The notes: generated by a model from the sequence alone, not told the origin. DNA of 64,000 nt from Treponema sp. (GCA_024402475.1 JAKSTQ010000012.1:1-64000); one strand, 5' to 3'; positions 8,197 to 18,167 are shown, numbered from the stretch's first letter. Translations and numbers: made by a program.

Positions 8197-9504
8197 ATGA
8201 GATTAACAAGTACGAGAGACAAATCAGTAACTTCAACTTTTTCTAATGCAATCCGCAACTGTATGCCAGCTGACGGCGGACTTTATGTACCGGACGGAAA
8301 CGCAGATTTAAGACGCTGGATTTTATACACAAACGAAGAAACTTCATTCTCATCAATCGCAGGTACTTTGACTTCTGCCTGCATCAACAACGAATACAGC
8401 CCTATCATCTGTGAAACTATTGCAACCCGTGCTTTTCCTTTTGAACCAGTATTAAAGCAGATTGATAACGGACTTTTTGAACTTCAGCTGTACCACGGAC
8501 CTACAGGCTGTTACCGCGACTTTGGTGTTTCTTACCTTGCCGCAACAATGGAAACCATCTGCCAGCTTGAAAAAAAGAAAGCCGTTTTTATTGACTATAC
8601 AACAGGTGAACACGGATCCCTCCTTGCTAAAGTACTTCGCGGTAAAAAGAATGTAAAAGCAATTCTTGTTTATCCAAAAGGAAAAGTTGCCGGCATACAA
8701 GAAGAAGATTTTGTATGGAACGGCGGAAACATCTATCCGATTGAAGCAGACGGCGACGAAAAATTCTGCCGTGAACTTTTGCAGAATATTTTTGCCAGCC
8801 AGGAACTTGTCACAAACTACAACCTGTCTGTTTCAAACACAGCAAACTTTGGACGCGTTCTTCCGCAGTCATTCTTTTATACATGGGCTTTTTCACGCCT
8901 TAAGGATAAAGTTGACGGTGACATTTATTATTCAATGGATCCTGCAAACTATTCAAATCTTGTTGCAGGTCTTTACAGCTGGAGACTTTGCCTTCCTGTA
9001 AACGGATTCATTGTTCCAGCATCAGGCGCTCTTACAGTTGATGCAAGAGGAAACGCTCTGCTGATGGATTCTGTTGTTCCTGTTTTACAGCGCCCGCCTG
9101 CAGATCCAAGTGATCCGACAAACCTTGAACGCATGGAAGACTTCTTTTCTCACCATAGCCTTATGATGAAAAACTTTGTCTATGCGGCAAAAATTGATGA
9201 TGCGGCCCTTGAACAGGCAGAAAAAGATCTTTTTATAAAATACGGAATGCTTGCAGACCGTTCGACTGCAAATGCTTATGCAGCCGCAATGGCTCATCCA
9301 AATCTCTTTGATGAAAATGGAACAGTTGTTCTTCTTTCACTTTTCCATAACGGCTGGTCCAAAGACTTTATCCGGCACTGTACTGGAGAAACAGTGGAAG
9401 TTCCAGATTTCATAAAAGACATCAAGGCTCCTGTAAACCTTAAACAGCCCCTTGTAAAATCAGTTGAAGATGTAGTTGAGATTTTGAAAAAACTTAACGG
9501 TTAA
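8197..9504 (+). CDS. thrC: Threonine synthase homologue lacking the PLP lysine
   Basis: Over 435 residues this aligns by eye with threonine synthase: N-terminal STRDKSVTSTFSNAI...PADGGLYVPD, HGPT at residues 100-103, YPKGKVAGIQ, and SVSNTANFGRVLPQ. The normal PLP-binding motif is HGPTxAFKDF; here it is HGPTGCYRDF, with Arg107 (codon CGC at 8515-8517) at the Schiff-base Lys position. The phosphate-binding stretch usually like ATSGDTGSAA reads DYTTGEHGSLL. The reading frame is intact and the promoter is good, so this is a maintained protein, but threonine synthesis from phosphohomoserine is doubtful. A regulatory or phosphoserine-binding role is possible. It is monocistronic, ending at a bidirectional terminator. 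Confidence 0.8.
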   Translation: MRLTSTRDKSVTSTFSNAIRNCMPADGGLYVPDGNADLRRWILYTNEETSFSSIAGTLTSACINNEYSPIICETIATRAFPFEPVLKQIDNGLFELQLYHGPTGCYRDFGVSYLAATMETICQLEKKKAVFIDYTTGEHGSLLAKVLRGKKNVKAILVYPKGKVAGIQEEDFVWNGGNIYPIEADGDEKFCRELLQNIFASQELVTNYNLSVSNTANFGRVLPQSFFYTWAFSRLKDKVDGDIYYSMDPANYSNLVAGLYSWRLCLPVNGFIVPASGALTVDARGNALLMDSVVPVLQRPPADPSDPTNLERMEDFFSHHSLMMKNFVYAAKIDDAALEQAEKDLFIKYGMLADRSTANAYAAAMAHPNLFDENGTVVLLSLFHNGWSKDFIRHCTGETVEVPDFIKDIKAPVNLKQPLVKSVEDVVEILKKLNG

Positions 9505-9510
9505 AAAAAT

Positions 9511-9546
9511 AAAGCCTTTAGAGGATTTCCCCTAAAGGCTTTTTAA
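9511..9546. terminator. Bidirectional terminator
   Basis: An 11-bp stem AAAGCCTTTAG (9511-9521)/CTAAAGGCTTT (9532-9542) has T-rich tracts on both sides. It separates the convergent thrC-like gene and the GH13 gene. Confidence 0.9.
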
Positions 9547-9549
9547 TTG

Positions 9550-12500
9550 TTACTTCTTAGAAGTCTTTTTTACGGTGACTTTTTTAGCCTTTGAAGCAGT
9601 TTCCTTTTTTGCAGGAGACTTCTTCTCAGAAACTTTTTTGTCAGCTGCCTTCTTTGTCTTTGAAACGGTTTCCTTCTTTACAGGAGTTTTCTTCTCAGAA
9701 GCTTTTTTATCAGCTGCCTTCTTTGTCTTTGAAACGTTTTCCTTCTTTACAGGAGTTTTCTTCTCGACAGTTTTCTTAGCCTTTGAAACTGTTTCTTTTT
9801 TTGATGGAGCTTCTTTCTTTACAGAAGTTTTCTTCTCAGCTACTTTCTTCACCTTAACTTCTTTTTCTTTTTTAGAAGCCGGTTTCTTTTCTGCAACTTT
9901 CTTTGCCTTTGAAGCAGTCTCTTTCTTTACAGGAGTTTTCTTCTCGACAGTTTTCTTAGCCTTTGAAGAAGCCTCTTTCTTAGCAGGAGATTTCTTCTCT
10001 GTAGCTTTCTTCACCTTAACTTCTTTTTCTTTTTTAGAAGCCGGTTTCTTTTCTGCAACTTTCTTTGCCTTTGAAACAGTTTCCTTCTTTACAGGAGCTT
10101 TCTTGTCAGCCACTTTCTTTGTCTTTGAAGCAGTTTCCTTTTTTGCAGGTGCCTTTTTGTCAGCCACTTTCTTTGTCTTTGAAGCAGTTTCCTTTTTTGC
10201 AGAAACCTTCTTGCCGGCAACCTTCTTTGCCTTTTTCTTTTCTACAAAACAGTCGATAAATGCAGCTGCCTGATATTCAGATTTTTTCTGTGCATCACAC
10301 AAAAGTTTGTAGAACGCAAATGCTTTATCAGGTTTAATTCCTGCAAGAACAAGATCGCAAACCAGAAGATAAAGTGCACTGTCACAAGACTCTTTATTGA
10401 ACCAGACAACATTATTAAAGCTGTTAGTTCCTGTAAGAAGATAAGAATATCTGCTGTGCATCAAAAGTTCACTTGCTGCAAGAGCACTTTCTTTCTTTGT
10501 AAGGTTCAGATCAACAAGACTTGTCATTGCATACATGCGGTCCAATGGCCAGCGCTGTTTATCAGCATCCTTGATTTTTGCAATACGCATATATTCTGTA
10601 AACTTACGGGCAAGAGACCATTTTGCTGCCATTGTCTTATCATCAAGAGCAAATACTACTGAACTCAAAACAAGAGCCATTGCATTCACCGCACCTTTTT
10701 TGATGCCCAGACTTATAAAATCATTTACCTTTCCAGCCTTAGCAAATTTTGCAAGATCAACTACATAATCTTCTGCCATATTCTTTTTATCTTTTACGGC
10801 AAGAGCTTTTTTACACAGACTGACAGTTGACTTATAATTTTTTGCAAATGCTGCAAACTGTTTTTTAGGTTCAAGCGGTTTTACAGCCTTCTTTGTTTTT
10901 GCATCTTTTTTAGCAGGAACAAAAGTATTCGCAACTTTATAGAATTCTGTTCCCTTCTTTTCAAGAGTCTTTACATATTTTGTTACAAGAGCATCTGTTG
11001 ATTTTTCAAGAAGTTTTGAAGTTTCATCAAGAACTGCAGGTGTAATAAATTCACCGAGGGCTTTGTAAAGATCCCTGTAGCAGACTTCCTGCCATTCAAC
11101 TTCAAGATCATAACAGCCGCGGCCATTCAAAAGTGAATACAATGTGCTCCACTTTTTATCTTCTGTATCCGCAACCATCTGAATATCCATCATTACCTGA
11201 TATTCAAATCCATCCAGTGCAATGAACAGACCGTTCTGGCAAATATCGCGGCAGCTTCTTACATACCACAAATCAGTTCTATGTTCACGGAAAATAAGAT
11301 AATTATCAGGATCATCATTAATTCCAAGACCTTCACTGATTGAACGGCTCTTCATTACAAGGTCATCACCGTTCTTAACCGCATATTCACACGACTGTTT
11401 AATCCAGCCGCTTGCCTGTTCGTATTTATTATTATAGAACACAACAGCACGTTCATTTCCGGCACGGTTGGAATATGCAAAAACATTTTCGTTTACATGA
11501 CCGTTATCCCATACATCGTAAAAAAGGAAGTCTTCGCTCTGAGAGAACAGATAACGCTTTTTCATCAAAGGGAATATATCATGCTGGTGACGGGCATAAA
11601 GGCCTTCATCACGAACTTCGTTACGATAAGCCTTTGTGTATTCCATTCCGTATTTTTCTTCAAAACCTTCAAGCTGCCCGTGACCGAACATCGGCAAACC
11701 AGGCATTGTAATCATAAGAGTACAAACACCAAAATATTTATCGCCCTTTCCAAACTGAGCAACTGCAGTTTCTTCATCAGGATTATTCATGAAGTTTACG
11801 TAACGCTTTAAAATCTGCGGATCAAATTTAATTGTATTTTTTACAGTGTCACGATATTTCTGGTTTTCTTCTTTTTTGAGCATATTCATGAATGCACTGT
11901 TATAGACACGATGCATTCCTAAAGTGCGGACGAAATAACCTTCCATCATCCAGAATGCTTCTGCAAGCAAAAGTGTATCCGGAACTTCACGGGCAACGCG
12001 GTCTACAACTTCGCGCCAGAATTCATTTGGAATTGCATCATTAAACTGCTGTGTACTAAGGCCTGTTTCACTGCGTGTCGCGATATCGCCTCCATGTCCT
12101 GGCTCCGGATACCACAAGCGGCGGATATGTTTTTTTGCAAGAACCATCGCAGCATCAAAACGGATAATCGGGAAGTTTCTTGCAACATGAAGAATTTCCT
12201 GAATAACGGCTTCGCGGGCTGCTGGATTCAAAAAGTCAATCTGTGCAGTATCATTCCATGGCATTCCGGTACCATCATTTCCGTGATAAATATAACGGAC
12301 ATCACCGGTCTGATTATCAACGCGCTTAAATACAACGGCACAGTCATTCTTGCTGTAATAATGATCTTCAAGGTAAACGCCGACTCTTGAGTCATGACTC
12401 AAGTTTTCGCCGTTATAAGTATACTGAGGGAACGGATTATCGCGGCGCTGAACAAAAAGATCCGGGCGTTCAACAACCCACGCTGCATCCATACCAGTGT

Positions 12501-13728
12501 GGTTAGGAACCATGTCACTTGCAAGACGAATTCCACGCATCCACAAACGGCGGCGCAGATTATCAAGAGCATCCCAGCCGCCAAGATTGTCTGCAATATT
12601 GTAATTCATGAGACTGTATGCACTGGCAGCGGCTTCAGGATTTCCGCAGATCTGCTTAATGCGTTTAGAAGCATTTGAACGCTGCCACAAACCGATAAGC
12701 CAAAGTCCTGTAAAACCTTCATCGCGAAGAGCATCAAGTTCAGCATCTGGAATCTGATCAAGGCGTTCAATTGGATAACCATATTTTTTTGTAAGCTGAT
12801 CAAGCCATACAAGAACTGTCTTTGCCATAAGAACAACTTTTGGCATCCATTCCTGGTCCGGCGAAAAGCGTTCGTATTCATTCATAAGGTTTTCAAAACT
12901 TAAAACCGGTGCATCAACTTCACCGCCGTTTACAGGATGCCACATTGCCTTTTCTTCTTCTGACAAAGTATCAAGGCCGGCAAGAAGGCGCTTTAACCAT
13001 TCACCGATAAGTGCAAGCCAGTTCTTCTGAATATATTCAAGCTGACCGCGAAGACTTGTAGGTGCAAACACAACAGGTTCACGCATAAAGTTAATGAGGT
13101 CATGATCAAATGGACCGAACTTTGGAAGGTCAGCAAAATATTTCTGGATATCACTCCATGACTGCATGTACAGCGGATTGCGTGCAAGGCGTGAATCACT
13201 GAACAGATGAGAAAACGGCATGAACGCAGGGTTTTCATTTTCAAGATGAAGCATAACCATTTCTTCTAAAGTTGCTTCACGATTTGAACGGGTGCGGCCT
13301 GTTCCTACATCATGTGCAATTGCAGCAAGATATTTTTCTGCAGTAATTTCGCCGCGATAAACTGCAACAGGAGGAAATTCATTTGTAAACTCAAGCAGAA
13401 GTTCATCAACTTTTTCTTTACCGTAAGTTTTATCTAAAAGCGCAAGTGCATCCTGAAAACATCCTGCAACTTTATTACGGCGATAAAGCATACACACATA
13501 ATGAAGAATCTCATCAATCAATCCCATTGCATTAAGGCTTCCGGCACTGACGCGTTTTTCTGAAAGACCGATTTTATCAAGATATGTATTGAATTTTTCT
13601 GCAAAGATTCGAACAGCCTTCATATCAGTAAAAATCGCATTACCGGTAGAAGCAAACATTGCAAGAGAAAAACCGCACTTATCGCGGATATCTTTGTTAA
13701 TATGAAATTCATTGTAAGAAATCTTCAT
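9550..13728 (-). CDS. Very large GH13 alpha-glucan-active protein with Lys/Ala repeat tail
   Basis: A 1392-residue protein. Residues 1-300 form a helical domain I cannot name. The GH13 barrel follows, with region I SDMVPNHTG, region II IIRFDAAMV (nucleophile Asp525), region III LLLAEAF (acid/base Glu590) and region IV FMNNPDEE (Asp651). The usual His before that Asp is Pro650, as in some GlgE-like enzymes. A helical C-terminal region runs to about 1170, and then residues 1173-1392 are about eleven copies of a basic 18-residue unit. No signal peptide is seen. It lies 12 nt downstream of malQ (ribosome site GGGGTG), so it should act on maltodextrin or glycogen in the cytoplasm. Alternatives are a glucan phosphotransferase or branching-type activity. 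The exact reaction is not assignable. Confidence 0.85.
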   Translation of the reverse strand: MKISYNEFHINKDIRDKCGFSLAMFASTGNAIFTDMKAVRIFAEKFNTYLDKIGLSEKRVSAGSLNAMGLIDEILHYVCMLYRRNKVAGCFQDALALLDKTYGKEKVDELLLEFTNEFPPVAVYRGEITAEKYLAAIAHDVGTGRTRSNREATLEEMVMLHLENENPAFMPFSHLFSDSRLARNPLYMQSWSDIQKYFADLPKFGPFDHDLINFMREPVVFAPTSLRGQLEYIQKNWLALIGEWLKRLLAGLDTLSEEEKAMWHPVNGGEVDAPVLSFENLMNEYERFSPDQEWMPKVVLMAKTVLVWLDQLTKKYGYPIERLDQIPDAELDALRDEGFTGLWLIGLWQRSNASKRIKQICGNPEAAASAYSLMNYNIADNLGGWDALDNLRRRLWMRGIRLASDMVPNHTGMDAAWVVERPDLFVQRRDNPFPQYTYNGENLSHDSRVGVYLEDHYYSKNDCAVVFKRVDNQTGDVRYIYHGNDGTGMPWNDTAQIDFLNPAAREAVIQEILHVARNFPIIRFDAAMVLAKKHIRRLWYPEPGHGGDIATRSETGLSTQQFNDAIPNEFWREVVDRVAREVPDTLLLAEAFWMMEGYFVRTLGMHRVYNSAFMNMLKKEENQKYRDTVKNTIKFDPQILKRYVNFMNNPDEETAVAQFGKGDKYFGVCTLMITMPGLPMFGHGQLEGFEEKYGMEYTKAYRNEVRDEGLYARHQHDIFPLMKKRYLFSQSEDFLFYDVWDNGHVNENVFAYSNRAGNERAVVFYNNKYEQASGWIKQSCEYAVKNGDDLVMKSRSISEGLGINDDPDNYLIFREHRTDLWYVRSCRDICQNGLFIALDGFEYQVMMDIQMVADTEDKKWSTLYSLLNGRGCYDLEVEWQEVCYRDLYKALGEFITPAVLDETSKLLEKSTDALVTKYVKTLEKKGTEFYKVANTFVPAKKDAKTKKAVKPLEPKKQFAAFAKNYKSTVSLCKKALAVKDKKNMAEDYVVDLAKFAKAGKVNDFISLGIKKGAVNAMALVLSSVVFALDDKTMAAKWSLARKFTEYMRIAKIKDADKQRWPLDRMYAMTSLVDLNLTKKESALAASELLMHSRYSYLLTGTNSFNNVVWFNKESCDSALYLLVCDLVLAGIKPDKAFAFYKLLCDAQKKSEYQAAAFIDCFVEKKKAKKVAGKKVSAKKETASKTKKVADKKAPAKKETASKTKKVADKKAPVKKETVSKAKKVAEKKPASKKEKEVKVKKATEKKSPAKKEASSKAKKTVEKKTPVKKETASKAKKVAEKKPASKKEKEVKVKKVAEKKTSVKKEAPSKKETVSKAKKTVEKKTPVKKENVSKTKKAADKKASEKKTPVKKETVSKTKKAADKKVSEKKSPAKKETASKAKKVTVKKTSKK
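9553..10212 (-). repeat. 54-bp (18-residue) tandem repeat encoding a basic tail
   Basis: About eleven imperfect units of the form KKxPxKKExxSKxKKxxE/D encode the C-terminal 220 residues of the GH13 protein. Two or three units carry 5-6 residue insertions. The composition is almost only Lys, Ala, Ser, Thr, Val, Glu and Pro, resembling bacterial histone-H1-like tails. Near-identical units make the number prone to slippage. Confidence 0.9.
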
Positions 13729-13740
13729 AAACGCACCCCA

Positions 13741-15789
13741 TTATGATTCGTGTTTTTTGCACACATCTTGTATTTTATCTGTTAGTTTTTTATTCTTAAT
13801 CAATTCTTCAACAAGGCAAGGCATTCGCCAGGTCCAGTTGAATTCATTTACACAGCCAGGAACATTTACGCGTTCATCTTTTGCATCTTCAAGCCACAAA
13901 GATTCATCCATGTACATAAAATCCTGCAGCGGATGAATACACCATGTACTTGCACTTGAAGCCGCTGCATTCAAAACAGCCTGCGCAATTTCCGGTGTAA
14001 ATGTTTTCAGTTTTTCAATTCCTTCTTCTGTTGAACAGTCAGCAATTTCTGCAAAAGCCTCTTCATTATCTTTTACAAAATCCAGGGCTGCTTTAGATTC
14101 ATCTGCCCACCACTGACGCACTGTTGTAGAATCATGAACTGAAGTTGTTGTAATACTCAAAGGTCTGTAATCAGCAAAATCTACATAAGGCTGATCTTCT
14201 TTATCCCAGTAACGGGTCCATCTTACAACATTAAGTCCCAGAATATTGTGTTCCTTCATAACAGCAGGAACACAGGCAAGTCCGACTCCAAGATCTTCTC
14301 CGCAAGCCTGCATAGAAACAGTCTTTGTAAGATTTTTCAAAATGTCAGTTGCCTGTTCACTCCATACCTTATCCTGAAGTTCATTTTTTTCTTCGATAAT
14401 TTTTTTAAGTGAAGTCTGCTCTTCTTCATTCAAAGTTGACCATGCAAAAGTTTTTTCAAAAGTCCACAGCGGAATGAATTTATCTTTTTCAATTTCTATC
14501 AGCGTACGGTTGTTCCAGTATTCAGCAAGCTTTTGTCTGATTGCATCCCCAGTTTCTTTTGAACACCATTGCGGAAGTTCAAGTTCATAAAGATCACGGT
14601 CGCCCTTTACACAATCCTTGAACAGCCAGAGTTCTTCGCCGTCAAGTTTTTCTGCAATCATATTTAAAACTTCATGAGACTTTTCCTGGCTCCAGGTAAA
14701 ATAATCAATGTCACTTGTCTTGATATGAGGCTGACTTAACCAGCGCAGTCTCAAATCATCAAAACCGATTTCATTAAGTTCAGCCCGTTCAATTGCGGCA
14801 TAAGGATCTGCGTGTCCCATAATTGCAGTTGTATCCCGTTCAGGAATTGCCCAGATTCTAAAGAATCCAAGAATATGATCCAGACGGTAAGCGCCATAAA
14901 ACTTCTGCGCTACTGTAAGGCGGTTTTTCCACCATGCGTATTTTTCTTTTTTAAGATTTGCCCAGTTATATGTCGGGAATCCCCAGTTCTGGCCTGATGG
15001 ATTTTCGCCGTCAACAGGAGAACCGGCACGCAAATTGTGATTAAAGAACTGAGGATAAGCCCATGCATCACAGGAATCTTCGTTCATCATAATCGGCATA
15101 TCGCCCTTAAGAATGATTCCCTGTTTTTTTACATATTCACATGCATCACTGAACTGCTGACAAAGACGCATCTGCATCCATGCATAAAAAAGATGTTCCT
15201 TTTTAAATTTTACAGTATCCCAGCGCTTTTGAATTTCTTTTTCACCGGGAAGCTGATCTTCTTTAGCCCATGACTTCCAGCTGGCACTTAGATTTTCCCA
15301 CTTAAGTCTTTTATAAACAGCATAAGATACGATCCACGGATTTTCAGTAATCCATGCATTGAGTTCAAGGTCAGGAGTTTTATCTTTTGCAATTGAAGTC
15401 GTTTCGTAAAGCACACGCAAAAGTTCAACTTTGGAATTTAAAATTTCCTGATAATTATAGCGGCCTGTGTATGTGAAGTTTTTTTCAAATTCATCGTAAG
15501 CTTTCTTAAACTTTTTTGAAGAACCGTAACAGCCTGAAAATTCCGGAAGTTCCTTTAAACACACATAAATCGGATGAAGTGCAAATGCAGAAAGTCCAGA
15601 ATACGGCGAACTTTGAGTTCCAGTATCATTTACAGGCAAAAGCTGAATGATTTTAAGACCGGCTTTTTTTGCAAAATCGGCAAAAAGTTTGAGGCTGGTA
15701 TATTCACCAATAACAGGAGATTCTTTTGTATAAAGGGCACCAAGGGGAATCGCAGTTCCCGTTAAACGAGTAAGTTCATTTTTCTTCAT
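13741..15789 (-). CDS. malQ: 4-alpha-glucanotransferase (GH77, amylomaltase)
   Basis: Cytoplasmic disproportionating enzyme that transfers maltooligosaccharide units between alpha-1,4-glucans in maltodextrin or glycogen use. The 682 residues include the GH77 N-terminus (LTGTAIPLGALYT...LLPVNDTG), YRLDHILGFFRIWAIP (nucleophile Asp), CGEDLGVG (acid/base Glu) and SVHDSTTVRQWW (third carboxylate). At 682 residues it is longer than classical amylomaltases (about 500) but within the plant DPE2/bacterial long range. The start follows TTGGAAAA; TATACT lies further upstream. It heads an operon with the GH13 gene and is divergent from leuB. Confidence 0.93.
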   Translation of the reverse strand: MKKNELTRLTGTAIPLGALYTKESPVIGEYTSLKLFADFAKKAGLKIIQLLPVNDTGTQSSPYSGLSAFALHPIYVCLKELPEFSGCYGSSKKFKKAYDEFEKNFTYTGRYNYQEILNSKVELLRVLYETTSIAKDKTPDLELNAWITENPWIVSYAVYKRLKWENLSASWKSWAKEDQLPGEKEIQKRWDTVKFKKEHLFYAWMQMRLCQQFSDACEYVKKQGIILKGDMPIMMNEDSCDAWAYPQFFNHNLRAGSPVDGENPSGQNWGFPTYNWANLKKEKYAWWKNRLTVAQKFYGAYRLDHILGFFRIWAIPERDTTAIMGHADPYAAIERAELNEIGFDDLRLRWLSQPHIKTSDIDYFTWSQEKSHEVLNMIAEKLDGEELWLFKDCVKGDRDLYELELPQWCSKETGDAIRQKLAEYWNNRTLIEIEKDKFIPLWTFEKTFAWSTLNEEEQTSLKKIIEEKNELQDKVWSEQATDILKNLTKTVSMQACGEDLGVGLACVPAVMKEHNILGLNVVRWTRYWDKEDQPYVDFADYRPLSITTTSVHDSTTVRQWWADESKAALDFVKDNEEAFAEIADCSTEEGIEKLKTFTPEIAQAVLNAAASSASTWCIHPLQDFMYMDESLWLEDAKDERVNVPGCVNEFNWTWRMPCLVEELIKNKKLTDKIQDVCKKHES

Positions 15790-15930
15790 TTATATTTTCC
15801 AATATTTAAGTATAACACGGAATTCCCATACGCGCTTGTATTTTTTTTACAATTTATATTTGACTTGCCAAAACTTTAATATTACTGTATTATTTTAACT
15901 ACATTAAATATCACTTTTTTGAGGTTTTAT

Positions 15931-17016
15931 ATGAACAAGACTATCGCTTTGATTAAAGGTGACGGAATCGGACCAGACGTAATTGCAGAAGCATGCAATG
16001 TTCTTGACGCCGTTGCAAAAAAATACGGACACAGTTTCTCATACCAGGATGTAATTGCCGGTGGTTGTGCTATCGACAAGTTTGGTGAACCACTTCCTAA
16101 AGAACAGCTCGAAATTGCACTTAAAGCAGACTCTGCTCTCCTTGGTGCTGTTGGTGGACCAAAATGGGATGACGTTGCTCCAGAACTCCGCCCTGAAAAA
16201 GCTCTTCTTGGCCTTCGTGGTGGAATGAAAGTTTACGCTAACCTTCGCCCAGCACTTATGTTCAAACAGCTCAAAGCAGCTTGTCCACTTAAAGACGAAG
16301 TTGTAGGCGACGGCCTTGATATCCTCATCGTTCGTGAACTTACAGGCGGTATTTACTTTGGTGACCGCGGAACAGCAGAAGACGGAAAATCAGCATGGGA
16401 TACAGAACGCTACTCATGGGAAGAAATTGAACGCATCGTTCGCCTCGGATTTGAAGCAGCTCAGAAACGCCGCAAGATTCTTACAGTTGTAGATAAAGCA
16501 AACATCCTTACATCAAGCCGTCTCTGGCGCAAAGTTACAGAAACAGTTAAAACAGAATATCCTGATGTAACTGTAAACTACCTTTACGTAGACAACGCAG
16601 CAATGCAGCTTGTTCGCAATCCAAAACAGTTCGACGTAATTGCAACAAGCAATATGTTCGGTGACATTCTTTCTGACGAAGCTTCACAGATTACAGGTTC
16701 AATCGGTATGCTGGCATCTGCTTCTCTTGGTGATGGAACAGGTCCTGGACTTTACGAACCAATTCACGGTTCAGCACCAGACATCGCAGGAAAAGATCTT
16801 GCTAACCCATTGGCAACAATCCTTTCTGCTGCAATGCTCCTCCGCTACGACTTCAAACTTGAAGAAGAAGCAAAAGCAATCGAAGCAGCTGTAGAAAAAG
16901 TTCTTGATGCAGGCTGGAGAACAGCTGACATCGCAGGTGATATCGATGCAGTAAAAGCAAGCGGTAAACTTGTAGGAACAAAGAAAATGGGTGCTCTTGT
17001 TGTAGAAAACCTCTAA
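15931..17016 (+). CDS. leuB: 3-isopropylmalate dehydrogenase
   Basis: Cytoplasmic NAD-dependent enzyme of leucine synthesis, oxidising and decarboxylating 3-isopropylmalate. The 361 residues show [17 protein letters not shown] at the N-terminus, [10 protein letters not shown], the catalytic Lys in [14 protein letters not shown], metal Asp residues in [14 protein letters not shown], and the NAD-binding [15 protein letters not shown] start at 15931 because GAGG lies 6-7 nt upstream; the longer TTG frame at 15919 would include that site. It stands alone, without leuA, leuC or leuD nearby, and ends at a strong terminator. Confidence 0.95.
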   Translation: MNKTIALIKGDGIGPDVIAEACNVLDAVAKKYGHSFSYQDVIAGGCAIDKFGEPLPKEQLEIALKADSALLGAVGGPKWDDVAPELRPEKALLGLRGGMKVYANLRPALMFKQLKAACPLKDEVVGDGLDILIVRELTGGIYFGDRGTAEDGKSAWDTERYSWEEIERIVRLGFEAAQKRRKILTVVDKANILTSSRLWRKVTETVKTEYPDVTVNYLYVDNAAMQLVRNPKQFDVIATSNMFGDILSDEASQITGSIGMLASASLGDGTGPGLYEPIHGSAPDIAGKDLANPLATILSAAMLLRYDFKLEEEAKAIEAAVEKVLDAGWRTADIAGDIDAVKASGKLVGTKKMGALVVENL

Positions 17017-17034
17017 TTCAATATTGAATAATCA

Positions 17035-17069
17035 AAGGTCAGTGTTTAATGCACTGACCTTTTTTTTGC
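17035..17069 (+). terminator. Rho-independent terminator of leuB
   Basis: AAGGTCAGTG (17035-17044) pairs with CACTGACCTT (17052-17061), followed by a run of eight Ts. Confidence 0.92.
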
Positions 17070-17103
17070 ACAAAGCGATTTTTTCAATCTGTCATAAAAA
17101 TGA

Positions 17104-17132
17104 TAGACTCCTGCATATATCCGTGCTATATT
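17104..17132 (+). promoter_or_regulatory. Promoter of the WYL regulator
   Basis: TAGACT (17104-17109), a 17-nt spacer and TATATT (17127-17132). The hexamer ends 7 nt before the ATG at 17139, so the transcript should be leaderless. Confidence 0.6.
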
Positions 17133-17138
17133 TGATTT

Positions 17139-18167
17139 ATGAGCTTAGATTCAGAAAACAGCAAGTCTTTAGAACGTGCACTCAGAAAAGAAGAATTGAA
17201 GCGACAGAAAGCAGAACTTTTAAATGACCGCTGCTATGAAATTCTCCTTAAATTAAAAGATGTTTCAAATGAATCAAACATCAGATATAATTCCAATTCC
17301 TTTGCAGACTACTTTGGCGTTTCTGTAATTACAATCAGCCGTGACATAAAATCACTTTCAGACCTTGATCTGATAGAATACGACCGCAGCCTTAAAAGTT
17401 TTAAAATCAAAACAGACATTGACCAGATTTATTCACGCAAAACAGAAGAAAACATAGCTCTTGTTGCAAGCCTCAAAGGTGTTCTTCAGCAGTACAAAAA
17501 CACACCGTTATATTCCAAAGTCGAAAAACTCATTCTTCTTCTTGAACCAAAAGTTGCCAAAAATACAGAAATCTTCAGCAGGATTGCAGTTCCTCCTACA
17601 ATTGAATATGCAATCAACACAACTAACTGGGAACTTATCTGCCGGGCAATGAAAGACAACCACAAAATTGCTTTCCATTACGAAGGAATCAATTCCGATA
17701 AAACCACAGAACGAATTGTCCAGCCCTATCAGCTTTTGCTCGACGAAGGCAGCGCATACCTTTTCTGCTACAATGAACAGAAAAAAACTGACCTGCTTTA
17801 TGCCGTGAACAGAATCAAAGGCCTGCGAATCCTTCCACAGACTTTTACGCTGCCTGAAGACTACGATTTTTCTTCAAGGACAGGCGGCGGATTACTTGGT
17901 GCCTTTAAGGGAAACAAAACCGAAAAAATTAAAATCCAGTTATGGCAAGCCGCCGCCCAGTGGCACAAAGACCACAAACTTGCCGTGGACCAGACTTACA
18001 AAGAACTTGAAGATTCCATTGTAATTACTTTTACAACATCCCAGGTTTTTAAAGTCCTGACAAAAGTCTTAAGCTGGGGAGCTCTTGCAAAACCTCTTGC
18101 GCCAAAAAGTTTTGTTGACAGCTGGAAAGCTTCCATCCAGAAAATGTCAGAACTTGCAAAGGATTAG
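17139..18167 (+). CDS. WYL-domain transcriptional regulator
   Basis: A 342-residue DNA-binding protein. Residues 30-90 form a DeoR/HTH_11-like winged helix (FADYFGVSVITISRDIKSLSDLDLIEYDR). Residues 155-240 resemble a WYL domain: KIAFHYEGIN, RIVQPYQLLLDEGSAYLFCYNE and NRIKGLRIL. The C-terminal part resembles the WCX region. WYL proteins commonly sense nucleotides or other ligands and often control defence or stress genes, but no target is adjacent: leuB ends upstream with its own terminator and an LRR protein gene follows about 110 nt downstream with its own promoter. No Shine-Dalgarno precedes the ATG. Confidence 0.85.
   Translation: MSLDSENSKSLERALRKEELKRQKAELLNDRCYEILLKLKDVSNESNIRYNSNSFADYFGVSVITISRDIKSLSDLDLIEYDRSLKSFKIKTDIDQIYSRKTEENIALVASLKGVLQQYKNTPLYSKVEKLILLLEPKVAKNTEIFSRIAVPPTIEYAINTTNWELICRAMKDNHKIAFHYEGINSDKTTERIVQPYQLLLDEGSAYLFCYNEQKKTDLLYAVNRIKGLRILPQTFTLPEDYDFSSRTGGGLLGAFKGNKTEKIKIQLWQAAAQWHKDHKLAVDQTYKELEDSIVITFTTSQVFKVLTKVLSWGALAKPLAPKSFVDSWKASIQKMSELAKD

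Noticed and set aside
9575..10273. Long plus-strand frame (232 codons, Phe/Ser/Thr-rich) opposite the GH13 tail
   Set aside because: It is the mirror of the Lys/Ala repeats: AAG/AAA codons read as CTT/TTT on the other strand. It has no ribosome site, and its periodicity equals that of the real gene.
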